Below are positions 1 to 8,011 of a stretch of DNA of 11,874 nt, piece by piece (position 1 is the stretch's first letter; each line of letters opens with the position of its first letter). The notes beneath the pieces are model-generated. The model worked only from the letters and a program-made list of their open reading frames with translations. It was not told where the DNA came from and did no database searches. The DNA lies in assembly GCA_021818565.1 (NCBI GenBank), contig JAKATV010000368.1, forward strand, positions 1 through 11,874. The letters run 5' to 3'. The translations under genes were made by a program, and so were the position numbers. The stretch is from Planctomycetota bacterium. Lineage in GTDB: Bacteria > Planctomycetota > Phycisphaerae > WQYP01.

Positions 1-3000
1 ATATTAATATCCTGCCGGATTCCATGGCCACGCCGGCCGCGTCCACGCTTGCCGGTAATATTGATGGCGGATCGGGAGCCGGAATTATTTTGACGCTTGG
101 TAGCGGAGCCGGAGCTACCACCGGGGCCACATCGCAGTTTACCGGAATCTTATCAGGGAATCTGGCTCTGGTCTTCAATGGCATTGACGGTAGCGCCAAT
201 CTTGGGGCCGGCACCAACACGTATTCCAATGGCACCACAGTTGAAAATAACGCGGTGGTGCGGTTTGGCAATGTCAGTTCGTTTGGTACGGGAACCATTA
301 CGCTTAATCAGGGGGAATTGGTTTACGAAGGGATAACCGGCGGCACGCTTGTAAATGCCATAACCAACACCGGCACGTCCGTCACCAATAGCATAGACGC
401 GGGCGGACAAATGCTCACCCTCAGTGGAGCGATTACCAATAACGCCGCTCCGGGTGATACGCTGGTTCTTCAGGATGGCACGATCGCCCTTGCCAATACC
501 GGTAACCACAGTACCTTTACGGTTGGTACGCTGCAGATTGGTAATGGCACAGGAACATCCGTGGTCAGCGCTTCCGCCTTGAACGATTTGCCGGGTGCAG
601 GCGCTGCAATCGTTTTAGATCAGGGAACGCTGGAATATTCCGGCGGGGGAACGCTGGCGAGAGTACTTGCCATTGCCAACTCCGGCGGAGCCGCTACCAC
701 CAACGCCATCGATGCCGGCGGACAGGCTCTCACCATCAGTGCACCCATTACCAATAATTCCACACTCGGTGATACTTTTGCTTTGCAAGATGGCACCATC
801 ACTCTCACGGGAACCAATGACACCACCTTTACCACCGGCACATTCCAAATCGGCGATGGCACTGGAACCACCACCGTCATCGCCGCCACCAGCGCCAATT
901 TGCCCAATACCGCCGCGGGAACTCACGTGAAGTTTGCCTTTGATCAGGGCACGCTTGATTACTCCGGCGGCGGCACGATCAACAACGCAATAACGGTTCT
1001 TGATAACGGTACCAGTGCCAGTTCGGGCGGCATTAATGGTGGGGGGGCATCCCTCACTCTCGCCGGCGCTATTTCTAATACTTCTACACGCAATGATGTA
1101 TTTAGCTTGGCCAATGGTACCTTTGTTCTCGGTGGAACCAATAACGGCCCCATCGCGTTCACTGCAGGTTATTTACAGATTGGTGACGGAACCGACACCA
1201 CCGTGGTATCGGCCGCCAGTGCAAATAATTTGCCCGCCAGCGGCGCGGGAATCATTCTGGACAATGGCACATTACAGCAAGCCGGTTCGTACAGCGTGGC
1301 CAATAATATCGTCTTGGGTGCCGCCGGTGGCACTTTGGATGTCAATGGGAACACAGGAAATTACACCGGCACGGTTGTCGGCCAGGCTTCGCCCACGGGG
1401 GCTTTGACATTGACGTCATCGTCAACCACTGCCGCGGGAACATTGCTGCTTAACGGTATCGGCACCTTCAGCAATAACACGGACGTCACTACGTCGGGAA
1501 CGCAACTTGGTATCACAGTCGTTGCCGGGACGGCCTCCTCGCTGGGATCTGGTACGCTAAGCCTGACCAATACCAGCACCGCCGCCAATGCGGTTAATGC
1601 GGTGGAAACAATCAATTATTTCAAGGCGGTACATAACGATGTCACCGTGGCACCTTCGGCGATTGCCATGACCACCGCGCAGTATAGCCAGGACGCCAAC
1701 AGTTCTCTCGGTTTGGCAATTTTTGGCGAGCCGTCCAGCAATGCATACGATTCCGTGGCGGTGGCTGGGAGCGGAACCGTGACACTGGCGGGTAATTTGA
1801 ATCTTGCGTACATAACACCAACCGGTTCAAGTTTCACGCACCCATTGGATTTTGATAAATATACGGTGGTATCCAGTACCACCGCCCCCACAGGTGTGAC
1901 CGCCTCGGGGGGCGCAACGCCCTCCTCTGCTGGTGCGACACCTCTTGAAAATGGCAATGTTACCTATGGCACCGGATTTAGGACGATCACCGCCGCCAAC
2001 GGCGGCAACGCTTACGATTTTTATGAATCATCGGTGGCGGGAACCGGCGAAGTGGTAACCGTTCAGACGCTCTTTTCTCCTTATGGCCAGAACCCCAACG
2101 AAATCGCCATTGGTGCTTTGCTGGATCAAACATTTACACCTGACAGCGCGGTGCCGGCAAGTTGGCAAAGTGCGCTAATAGCCATGAGCGCAGAATCTCC
2201 CTCGCAGATTGCCGCCACGCTCGGCGAGCTTTCTCCACAGGTTTATAACACGATGACCAATGAATCCATTCAGAATACCACGTTCTTGAATCAGGAGGTG
2301 CTTGGTCAGGCGGAACAAGCCTTTGAGAATCCAGGCTTTAACACCTCCGGCCTGACACTGCTGAAAACCAGTGATCAAAATCCGTTCTCGATTTCCATGG
2401 ATGCGGCCATGCAATCGGCCCAGCAGGAAGCCCAGAACTCCGTTTCTTATATGGATCCCACCGTGGTCGGTCTCCCGCAAGGTTATGTGCCGCCACCGCC
2501 AACCTCAAGTTCCAGTGGATTTTCAGGGTTTGTCCTTGGAACCGTCACGCTGGATCAAATTCACCCCACCGGCGGGTCTGGCGAACATTTTTCCACGGGA
2601 GGCGTGCTGGGCGGATTGGATTACCGCTTAAATCGCAACTTTGTCGTCGGTGCTTTTTTTAACTGGGGTTATACCGGTGGAACCATCGACAGTGCCGGAA
2701 GTCGCCAGCAGTCCACAAATTATACCCCGGGCGTATTTGTCGCTTTCCAAAAGAGCAACTTCTATGCGGACGCTTTGGCCTCCTATACCTATAATAGTTA
2801 CCGCATTGACCGGAACGTGAACTTTGGCAGCCAAGCCAGCACCGCGACTGCGAAACCCACCGGCAACCAATTTGATGTCGCCGGCATGGTGGGCTACTGG
2901 TTCCCGGTAACCGCCGCATTCAAATTTGGACCCGCAGGGGGCGTTGGATACACCCACCTTGGCGTGTCGAGTTTTAGCGAAAATGGTAGTCCATTTGATC

Positions 3001-3371
3001 TTAGCGTCGGCAGCCAATCGGTGAATTCCTTGCGATCTCTGCTCGGTGGTCAGTTGCAATGGACACTTTTTGGAAAGCAAAATCTCGTAACCAATACCCG
3101 CCCCGCCATTTTGAATATCAATTTCAATGCTTACTGGCAGCATGAATTTCTTGATAACAGCCAAAATATTTCCGCCAATTTTAACGGCCTTGGTGCAGGG
3201 TCATTTGCGTTCCAGACCGGATCGCCTACCCGAGATTCCGGATTGCTTGGTGGTGGAATCAGTGGAAATCTCAGTAAGGGTGTTACGCTGTTCGCCAACT
3301 ACGAACTTCAGGCTGGAGCCAAGAGCCAGTTTGCCCAGACGGTAATGGCAGGCGTGGCGGTAAGCTTCTAA
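1..3371 (+). CDS. Autotransporter with beta-strand repeats, 5'-truncated by the window
   Basis: A type V secreted surface protein: the C-terminal barrel inserts in the outer membrane and the repetitive passenger is exposed outside. The reading frame is already open at base 3, before the first ATG at 24, and no signal peptide is visible, so the true start lies upstream. Residues below are counted from the ATG at 24. The passenger (to about 680) is rich in Gly, Thr, Asn, Ser and Ala, almost lacks Cys and Lys, and carries motifs such as GTNTYSNGTTVENN typical of autotransporter-associated beta-strand repeats. Three copies of a roughly 105-residue unit span about 110-422. A helical linker (about 700-780, with LGELSPQVYN) precedes the autotransporter beta-domain at about 830-1115. 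It alternates aromatic and small residues as transmembrane strands do and ends in GVAVSF, the expected C-terminal Phe. Ligand and role are unknown. The family call is strong; biological function cannot be inferred. Confidence 0.9.
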   Translation, partial: INILPDSMATPAASTLAGNIDGGSGAGIILTLGSGAGATTGATSQFTGILSGNLALVFNGIDGSANLGAGTNTYSNGTTVENNAVVRFGNVSSFGTGTITLNQGELVYEGITGGTLVNAITNTGTSVTNSIDAGGQMLTLSGAITNNAAPGDTLVLQDGTIALANTGNHSTFTVGTLQIGNGTGTSVVSASALNDLPGAGAAIVLDQGTLEYSGGGTLARVLAIANSGGAATTNAIDAGGQALTISAPITNNSTLGDTFALQDGTITLTGTNDTTFTTGTFQIGDGTGTTTVIAATSANLPNTAAGTHVKFAFDQGTLDYSGGGTINNAITVLDNGTSASSGGINGGGASLTLAGAISNTSTRNDVFSLANGTFVLGGTNNGPIAFTAGYLQIGDGTDTTVVSAASANNLPASGAGIILDNGTLQQAGSYSVANNIVLGAAGGTLDVNGNTGNYTGTVVGQASPTGALTLTSSSTTAAGTLLLNGIGTFSNNTDVTTSGTQLGITVVAGTASSLGSGTLSLTNTSTAANAVNAVETINYFKAVHNDVTVAPSAIAMTTAQYSQDANSSLGLAIFGEPSSNAYDSVAVAGSGTVTLAGNLNLAYITPTGSSFTHPLDFDKYTVVSSTTAPTGVTASGGATPSSAGATPLENGNVTYGTGFRTITAANGGNAYDFYESSVAGTGEVVTVQTLFSPYGQNPNEIAIGALLDQTFTPDSAVPASWQSALIAMSAESPSQIAATLGELSPQVYNTMTNESIQNTTFLNQEVLGQAEQAFENPGFNTSGLTLLKTSDQNPFSISMDAAMQSAQQEAQNSVSYMDPTVVGLPQGYVPPPPTSSSSGFSGFVLGTVTLDQIHPTGGSGEHFSTGGVLGGLDYRLNRNFVVGAFFNWGYTGGTIDSAGSRQQSTNYTPGVFVAFQKSNFYADALASYTYNSYRIDRNVNFGSQASTATAKPTGNQFDVAGMVGYWFPVTAAFKFGPAGGVGYTHLGVSSFSENGSPFDLSVGSQSVNSLRSLLGGQLQWTLFGKQNLVTNTRPAILNINFNAYWQHEFLDNSQNISANFNGLGAGSFAFQTGSPTRDSGLLGGGISGNLSKGVTLFANYELQAGAKSQFAQTVMAGVAVSF
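351..1289 (+). repeat. Three tandem about 105-residue passenger repeats
   Basis: Protein-level tandem repeats inside the autotransporter. Landmark IDAGGQ/INGGG recurs at residues about 125, 230 and 338 (counted from the ATG at 24). Landmark DQGTL/DNGTL recurs at 199, 307 and 413. The period is therefore 105-108 residues (315-324 bp). Each copy also carries an AI(T/S)N block, a DGT or NGT block, LQIG(N/D)GT or FQIGDGT, and a VSAA/VIAAT block before the DQGTL landmark. Copies 1 and 2 are most alike; copy 3 has diverged more. DNA identity is lower than protein similarity, so these are old duplications under selection for beta-helix structure. Confidence 0.8.
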
Positions 3372-3406
3372 CACGGCGCGTTTTGTCCCCTCGCAACGGG
3401 CAAACC

Positions 3407-3434
3407 GCATGCCGACCGGGACATGCAAATTTTT
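3407..3434 (+). terminator. Candidate rho-independent terminator after the autotransporter
   Basis: A stem GCATG (3407-3411) pairs with CATGC (3422-3426). Two further C-G pairs can form if A3421 is bulged. After AAA comes a run of five T (3430-3434). It lies 36 bp after the autotransporter stop. The stem is short and the T-run is separated from it by AAA, so this is only a moderate candidate. Confidence 0.35.
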
Positions 3435-3436
3435 CA

Positions 3437-3454
3437 GAATGCCCTTGGGCATTC
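3437..3454. other. Perfect short hairpin between convergent genes
   Basis: GAATGCCC, TT, GGGCATTC: an 8-bp perfect inverted repeat around a 2-nt centre (in RNA, 7 bp with a 4-nt loop). It lies between the convergent autotransporter and oxidoreductase genes. Neither strand has a T-run directly after the stem, so it is not a textbook intrinsic terminator. It may protect or help end transcripts. Confidence 0.4.
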
Positions 3455-3533
3455 AAGCGCGACGAGTCTATTAGCTCAATACGGAAGCGTTGACTGACCA
3501 TGGAATAGGGTCTTTTGGAGCGCTGCGTTTGGG

Positions 3534-3547
3534 GTCGTCGCGACGAC
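3534..3547. other. 14-bp perfect palindrome
   Basis: GTCGTCGCGACGAC reads identically on both strands, with no spacer. It sits 47 bp beyond the stop codon of the oxidoreductase gene. Without a loop it favours a dimeric protein site over an RNA hairpin. It could also be chance; no partner copy was found by eye elsewhere in the window. Confidence 0.4.
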
Positions 3548-3593
3548 AACGCGCAATTTAATGCCGGGATGAAATTTTAACCGCAATGAACCT

Positions 3594-4703
3594 CTACCCA
3601 ATGCGAACCTCTTTGCCTGCTTCCGATGAGCGATACACGCCGTCGACAATTTTTTGTACGGCGGCACCGGCTTCGCCGGGCGCTTCCAGGGGCTGATCGC
3701 GTAATACGCCGTCGACAAAATTTCGCAATTTCAGCTTAAAAAGGGTGAAAAAATCACCGTCAGCAAGATAGGCCGGCGTGGTATGAGTCATGGTGCCCGC
3801 GCGATCGGTGAAAATCGCCGGTGGATCCCAGGCACAGCCGCCTTTTTCTCCAGCCAGCGTGAAATTCCATACGTCGCGTTCAATATGCCCCGCGAAACAT
3901 GCTTCAATTTGCATGACCGCGCCATTATCAAATCGAATATGTCCAATCGCCAGATCTTCCACGGTATAGGTTTTCCAGTCCCAGTCGGGCCACATGCTGC
4001 TGACATCGTTGGGTTTATTGCCCATGTACGTCCAGGTTTTGCCCGTGGCCGCCACGGGTCTGGGTGATCCCATGACGTAATGCGCCATTTCAATGACATG
4101 CACGCCGATATCAATCATCGGGCCGCCGCCCTGCAGATGCTTTTGTCCAAAAACGCCCCAGTTCGGAATGCCGCGCCGTCGCAGGGCCTGGCATTTGGCA
4201 AACATCACTTTGCCAAACTGCCCTTCATCCCGCGCCCGGCGCAGCATTTGTGTCGCGGGGTGAAAGCGATATTGAAAACCCACCGCCAGTTTGCGTTGCG
4301 CCTTGTTGGCGGCGTCAATCATCGACTGGCATTCTTTGGGAGACATCGCCATGGGTTTTTCGGTAATGACATGTGCACCGGATTTCAACGCGGCAATGGT
4401 AGCCGGGGCGTGCACGGCATTGGGGGTGCACACGCTCACGGCATCGGGCTTTATTTCCTTGAGCATTTTATGGTAATCCGCATAGAGGGCCGTCACAGCG
4501 AATTTGTCTTTCGTGACTTGCAGGCGCTGCGGGTTAATATCCGCGCCGGCGACAATTTCAACCTCCGGCATGGTCTGTAACGCCTTGAGTTGTGTTTCAC
4601 TGACGCCCCCGCAACCGATAATCGCCATCCGCAGGCGCGGACCTTTATATGCGGCTTTCTTCTCCTGCGCAAAGGATTCAGTTGAAACTCCAGTGTCGGC
4701 CAT
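3594..4703 (-). CDS. Gfo/Idh/MocA family NAD(P)-dependent oxidoreductase
   Basis: A predicted cytoplasmic dehydrogenase of 369 residues, normal for the family, which oxidises or reduces sugars, inositols and related polyols. The chosen start is the ATG at 4703 (MADTGVSTE). AAGGAG at 4711-4716 lies 7 nt before it but only 1 nt from the in-frame ATG at 4709; the further in-frame ATG at 4721 has no such site. The N-terminal Rossmann fold shows IIGCGG (residues 28-33) and an acidic residue after strand 2 (D55). CTPNAVHA (92-99) and the family signature EKP (115-117, Lys116 catalytic/binding) follow. The C-terminal substrate domain has GIPNWG (178-183) and the D-I-G-V-H motif (D198, H202). There is no Tat or Sec signal. 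The gene is convergent with the autotransporter and divergent from rpsB, so it appears to be a single-gene unit. The substrate cannot be told from sequence. Confidence 0.92.
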   Translation of the reverse strand: MADTGVSTESFAQEKKAAYKGPRLRMAIIGCGGVSETQLKALQTMPEVEIVAGADINPQRLQVTKDKFAVTALYADYHKMLKEIKPDAVSVCTPNAVHAPATIAALKSGAHVITEKPMAMSPKECQSMIDAANKAQRKLAVGFQYRFHPATQMLRRARDEGQFGKVMFAKCQALRRRGIPNWGVFGQKHLQGGGPMIDIGVHVIEMAHYVMGSPRPVAATGKTWTYMGNKPNDVSSMWPDWDWKTYTVEDLAIGHIRFDNGAVMQIEACFAGHIERDVWNFTLAGEKGGCAWDPPAIFTDRAGTMTHTTPAYLADGDFFTLFKLKLRNFVDGVLRDQPLEAPGEAGAAVQKIVDGVYRSSEAGKEVRIG

Positions 4704-4786
4704 GGTCATGCTCCTTCTCAAAGCGGAACCGTCGCTGAGATCGCCGCCTTCAAAAGATGGATCGACCTCTTCAAAGGTATGAGCGT

Positions 4787-4815
4787 ATTGTGCTCCGCGA
4801 CGCCACGCTTGGCAA
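4787..4815 (-). promoter_or_regulatory. Candidate sigma70-type promoter for the oxidoreductase
   Basis: Reading the minus strand, TTGCCA (4815-4810, 5/6 to the -35 consensus) is followed after 17 bp by CACAAT (4792-4787, 4/6 to the -10). Start of transcription would fall near 4780, leaving about 77 nt of leader before the ATG at 4703. This is consensus matching only. Confidence 0.33.
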
Positions 4816-4817
4816 GC

Positions 4818-4846
4818 TGGACGCGCCGAGGCAAAAACGATATGAT
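4818..4846 (+). promoter_or_regulatory. Candidate sigma70-type promoter for rpsB
   Basis: TGGACG (4818-4823, 4/6) and TATGAT (4841-4846, 5/6) are separated by 17 bp. The expected transcript start is near 4853, giving a leader of about 137 nt before rpsB. Its -35 box lies 2 bp from that of the opposite-strand candidate, so the two promoters would be back to back. This is consensus matching only. Confidence 0.35.
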
Positions 4847-4909
4847 CAATGGTTTGCCGCTTGGTCGGTATGTACGGGGCATGTGTTCCGTGACCGAATG
4901 TACGCTATT

Positions 4910-4928
4910 TCGCCGCTAGGCGAGTTTT
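4910..4928 (+). promoter_or_regulatory. Small hairpin with T-run in the rpsB leader
   Basis: TCGCC (4910-4914) pairs with GGCGA (4919-4923) around a GCTA loop and is followed by G and TTTT (4925-4928). It could act as an attenuator or as part of a leader structure through which S2 represses its own mRNA, as is known in other bacteria. The stem is only 5 bp, so the evidence is weak. Confidence 0.25.
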
Positions 4929-4989
4929 AAGCGACGGTAGGAGCCTGTGCGGCACATGGTTCTGAAATCGCTGATGTGAGGTTCTCCCC

Positions 4990-5850
4990 ATGGCCAATCC
5001 TGAATTGGTTCGTCAGCTCGTTGATTCCGGAATTCATTTCGGCCACCGCACCAGTCGGTGGAACCCCAAGATGAAGCCCTACATTTATGGCAAACGGAAT
5101 TTGATCCACATTATTGACGTTCGTGAAACGCTCAAAGGCCTCCTTGCCGCCCAACGGTTTATCAGCCGCCTGGTCGGCAGCGGCCGCGATGTGCTGTTTG
5201 TCGGCACTAAGCGGCAGGCCCGCTCGGTGATTGATGAAATTGGCAAGCAGGCAGGCATGCCGGTGGTTACGGAGCGCTGGCTGGGCGGCACGCTGACCAA
5301 CTACCGGACCATTCGCTCGCGCTTGCAGCGCCTGGAAGAGCTGGAACGCATTTTACAATCCCCGGATGTGGGTAAGAATTATTCCAAGAAAATGGTATCC
5401 AATTTGAACCGCGAATATCGTAAGATTCTGCGTAACCTTTCAGGTATCCGTGGTATGGATCGGCTGCCCGGAGCCATGTTTGTTGTGGATGTTCGCCGTG
5501 AAGCTATCGCGATTCAGGAAGCCCGCAAGCTGAGAATACCGGTCATCGGTTTAATTGATACCGACAGCGACCCGGATATGGTGGATATCGCCATTCCCGC
5601 TAACGATGACGCTCTGCGCGGTATTGATTTGATCATGAAGGAAATTCTCGCGGCCGTCATGGAAGGCAAATCCGGACGCATCGCCAAGGAAGAACAGGAC
5701 AAAGTGCAGCAACGCGTGGCAAAGTCGGATCGTAGCCGCCGTCGCACCACCACGGCCCAGGCGGAAGATCAGGCTGCCGCTGAAAAACCAGCCGCCGCGG
5801 AACCGGTTGCGGAATCTTCCGCGGATGCCGCAGCCTCCGGCACGGCCTAA
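4990..5850 (+). CDS. rpsB: 30S ribosomal protein S2
   Basis: Structural protein of the small ribosomal subunit, bound near the platform/head junction and needed for S1 recruitment where S1 is present. Family hallmarks are all visible: GIHFGH (residues 14-19), RWNPKMKPYI (23-32), TKRQA, WLGGTLTN (97-104), the coiled-coil-like RLQRLEELERI, and VIGLIDTDSDPDMVDIAIPANDDA near the end of the core. The 286 residues exceed the roughly 240 of E. coli S2. The excess is a charged and then Ala/Glu/Pro-rich tail from about residue 231. GAGG lies 8 nt before the ATG. The usual partner tsf (elongation factor Ts) does not follow; a membrane phosphatase gene begins 36 bp later and may be cotranscribed. Confidence 0.98.
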   Translation: MANPELVRQLVDSGIHFGHRTSRWNPKMKPYIYGKRNLIHIIDVRETLKGLLAAQRFISRLVGSGRDVLFVGTKRQARSVIDEIGKQAGMPVVTERWLGGTLTNYRTIRSRLQRLEELERILQSPDVGKNYSKKMVSNLNREYRKILRNLSGIRGMDRLPGAMFVVDVRREAIAIQEARKLRIPVIGLIDTDSDPDMVDIAIPANDDALRGIDLIMKEILAAVMEGKSGRIAKEEQDKVQQRVAKSDRSRRRTTTAQAEDQAAAEKPAAAEPVAESSADAAASGTA

Positions 5851-5886
5851 CAGCGGCACTGCGTCGGCGATTCTGCGAGGTATTTC

Positions 5887-6696
5887 ATGCTCATGGCAAA
5901 GCCTTCTACCGATCTATCTCGCCGCTCGTCGCCGCTGAAAAAAAACCTGATAATTCTGGGAATTGTGGCCCTCGCGGAGATTCTTCTGCTGAGCTTCAAC
6001 GCCCGGCTTGATACCACCGCATGGCGGGCCACACGCTGGCTCATGGGGGATCAGCAGCCGTATAATTGGCAGGCTGTGCGCCTGAATCCGAAAACCCACC
6101 CCAATGCGCCTTGGTGGCGGACGGTTACGCCGCCCTTTCATTCCCAATTGTACCACCATACCGAAAGCACCTGGCGGGCGTTGCGTGATGTCGGTGTGCC
6201 GGCGGAAGTGATATTTATATGTCTACTGGTTTGGGTTTATGATCCCGCGCGATGGAAGGGCATCGCCATCATGGCCGGTGCCATTCTCGGCGCGGGTGCG
6301 GTTTCCGAAGCGTTCAAAAGCGTCTGTGGACGGGTGCGCCCCATCGGGACACTACCCAGCGGTCATTTAAATGACGGCCTGAATGTCTGGCAGTGGTTCC
6401 GCGGATTTCATACCCAGGTTGATCTGAGTTTTCCCAGTGGCCATGCCTGCGTCGCTTTTGCCATGGCTGCGGCGCTGACGTATTTATCCCCCAAAGGCCG
6501 CCGGCTGTTTCTGCTTGTCGCGTGGCTGACCTCCATTTCCCGCGTCGTCATGCAGGCCCATTTTTACTCCGACATCATTGCCGGTGGGACCATCGGCTGG
6601 TTCTGTGGCTTCGGGTGCGCTATTTGGATGGGAGAGCGTCTGGGGGTGCCGCAACGGACTGTGGCTCCGGCAGGGCAAATTTTGCCCGCTTCATAA
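5887..6696 (+). CDS. PAP2-superfamily membrane phosphatase
   Basis: An integral membrane phosphatase of the PAP2 (type 2 phosphatidic acid phosphatase) superfamily, whose members remove phosphate from lipid phosphates such as undecaprenyl diphosphate, phosphatidic acid or phosphatidylglycerophosphate. All three catalytic motifs are intact: KX6RP (K144, R151, P152), PSGH (183-186) and SRX5HX3D (S218, R219, H225, D229). Hydrophobic stretches lie at about 20-36, 106-119, 123-141, 187-200, 206-217 and 230-250, fitting six transmembrane helices with the active site on the outer face. A second PSGH (157-160) lies in the loop between motifs 1 and 2. GAGG is 6 nt before the ATG at 5887; an ATG at 5893 is also possible. 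Only 36 bp separate it from rpsB, suggesting cotranscription. The last 77 bp overlap the opposing MFS gene. The exact lipid substrate is unknown. Confidence 0.9.
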   Translation: MLMAKPSTDLSRRSSPLKKNLIILGIVALAEILLLSFNARLDTTAWRATRWLMGDQQPYNWQAVRLNPKTHPNAPWWRTVTPPFHSQLYHHTESTWRALRDVGVPAEVIFICLLVWVYDPARWKGIAIMAGAILGAGAVSEAFKSVCGRVRPIGTLPSGHLNDGLNVWQWFRGFHTQVDLSFPSGHACVAFAMAAALTYLSPKGRRLFLLVAWLTSISRVVMQAHFYSDIIAGGTIGWFCGFGCAIWMGERLGVPQRTVAPAGQILPAS

Positions 6697-8011
6697 ATAT
6701 TCCGGCGGTGACAAGTAAACACAGTCCCGCTGAAACATAATATGGCATCGCCGGAAACATGTATTCAAACAGCAATCCCGCAAGAATAGGCCCTAAGGCG
6801 CGCGCCAAACTCGCCATCCCTTGATTGGCCCCCAGCACTTCGCCCTGCTCGTCACTATGACAATGGCGGCTTATCAGGGCCTGCATGGCCGGGTTAAACA
6901 GGCCGCTGCCCACCGCCAGCAATATTCCCCCCGCCAGAAAACCCGTCCAGCGCCACGCCCAGTCAACGGGCAGCGCAATAATAATTAACCCTGCCGAAGT
7001 TATTACGGGGCCTAGCAACGTGAGTTTCAATTCGCCATATTTTTTTGTCAGCCGCCCGATCATCCCGCCCTGAATCAACACGATGACAATGCCAATGGCT
7101 CCAAACAACCAGCCCGAGGCGTAGCTGCTGCGGTCATCCTGCTTTTTTACAAATGCCGCTTGCGCGGTTATATGCACCTCCGACGGTTTTTTTATCTCCG
7201 CCGAATCTCCCGCCCCCTGAGCCGCATTGGCGGCGTGTGCCTGCGCCATGGCGCGCCTCGTAATGGGATAATTCCGATGTTGAATCAGCAAGCTAAGCGT
7301 TTGCTCCATTCCCGCAAAGGCAAAGCCGTTGACAAAAAACAGCAGAATCAGCGGCCCAATGATCGGTCGTACCAGCGAATGCTCCAGCCCGCGGAAACTG
7401 AATCGCCTTGCGGCCGCGTCATTACGTTGATTGTTGGGCGTGCGCGATTCCGCCAGTCGGGTTACAGTCATGGCCAACGCGGTAAACGAAAACGCCGCCG
7501 CCACCAACGGCACATATTGCAAGCCCAAAAAATGAGAAACCAACCCCCCAATGATCGGCCCAAAAATAAATCCCAGTCCGAACGCCGCCCCCAGGGCACC
7601 AAGCCCCTTGGCTCGATTTTCCGGCGTGGTAATATCCGCAATGTAGGCATTGGCGGTGGAAATATTTCCCCCACTGATGCCGTCGACAATGCGCGAGGCA
7701 AAAATCAGCACGATGCCCAGAATTTGCCCCTGAAAAAAGTTGGCAAAAAACAGCATGAAAAAACCCACAATCGTCCCGATCTGACTAACGATCAGCACGG
7801 GCCGCCGCCCGATATGATCAGACCAGCGGCCCAGAATGGGCGCAAACAAAAACTGGAAAAACGAATACGTCGCGCCAATAAGTGTCAGGTAAAAATAATT
7901 GCTGATGCCAAACTGCTGGCCATACAACTGCAAGTTCGGCAACACAATGCCAAACCCCACCAGATCCACAAACACAATCAGAAATATCGTAAAAATGCTG
8001 GCTTTTCGCAT
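6620..8011 (-). CDS. MFS (DHA1/TetA-like) drug or metabolite transporter
   Basis: A 12-helix major facilitator protein of 463 residues in the inner membrane, resembling tetracycline/multidrug proton antiporters. Evidence: FVDLVGFGIVLP in helix 1 (residues 14-25), motif A GRWSDHIGRRPV between helices 2 and 3 (61-72), and a motif C-like FGPIIGG in helix 5 (150-156). The C-half has VIVLIQGGMIGRL and DEQGEVLGANQGMASLAR. Between helix 7 (about 217-243) and helix 8 (about 299-315) lies a hydrophilic loop of about 55 residues (HRNYPITRR to DDRSSYAS). It is much longer than usual and is predicted periplasmic. The start ATG at 8011 has only a distant purine stretch (GAAGGG) upstream. Its last 77 bp run into the 3' end of the phosphatase gene on the other strand; both overlapping tails are poorly conserved regions. 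The substrate cannot be assigned. Confidence 0.9.
   Translation of the reverse strand: MRKASIFTIFLIVFVDLVGFGIVLPNLQLYGQQFGISNYFYLTLIGATYSFFQFLFAPILGRWSDHIGRRPVLIVSQIGTIVGFFMLFFANFFQGQILGIVLIFASRIVDGISGGNISTANAYIADITTPENRAKGLGALGAAFGLGFIFGPIIGGLVSHFLGLQYVPLVAAAFSFTALAMTVTRLAESRTPNNQRNDAAARRFSFRGLEHSLVRPIIGPLILLFFVNGFAFAGMEQTLSLLIQHRNYPITRRAMAQAHAANAAQGAGDSAEIKKPSEVHITAQAAFVKKQDDRSSYASGWLFGAIGIVIVLIQGGMIGRLTKKYGELKLTLLGPVITSAGLIIIALPVDWAWRWTGFLAGGILLAVGSGLFNPAMQALISRHCHSDEQGEVLGANQGMASLARALGPILAGLLFEYMFPAMPYYVSAGLCLLVTAGIFMKRAKFALPEPQSVAAPPDALPSK

Noticed and set aside
24..26. ATG at 24 as the true autotransporter start
   Set aside because: The frame is open to the window edge, there is no signal peptide after this ATG and no ribosome-binding site before it.
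2628..3164. Minus-strand open frame inside the autotransporter barrel region
   Set aside because: It is a composition shadow; the + strand encodes the beta-domain with its C-terminal Phe.
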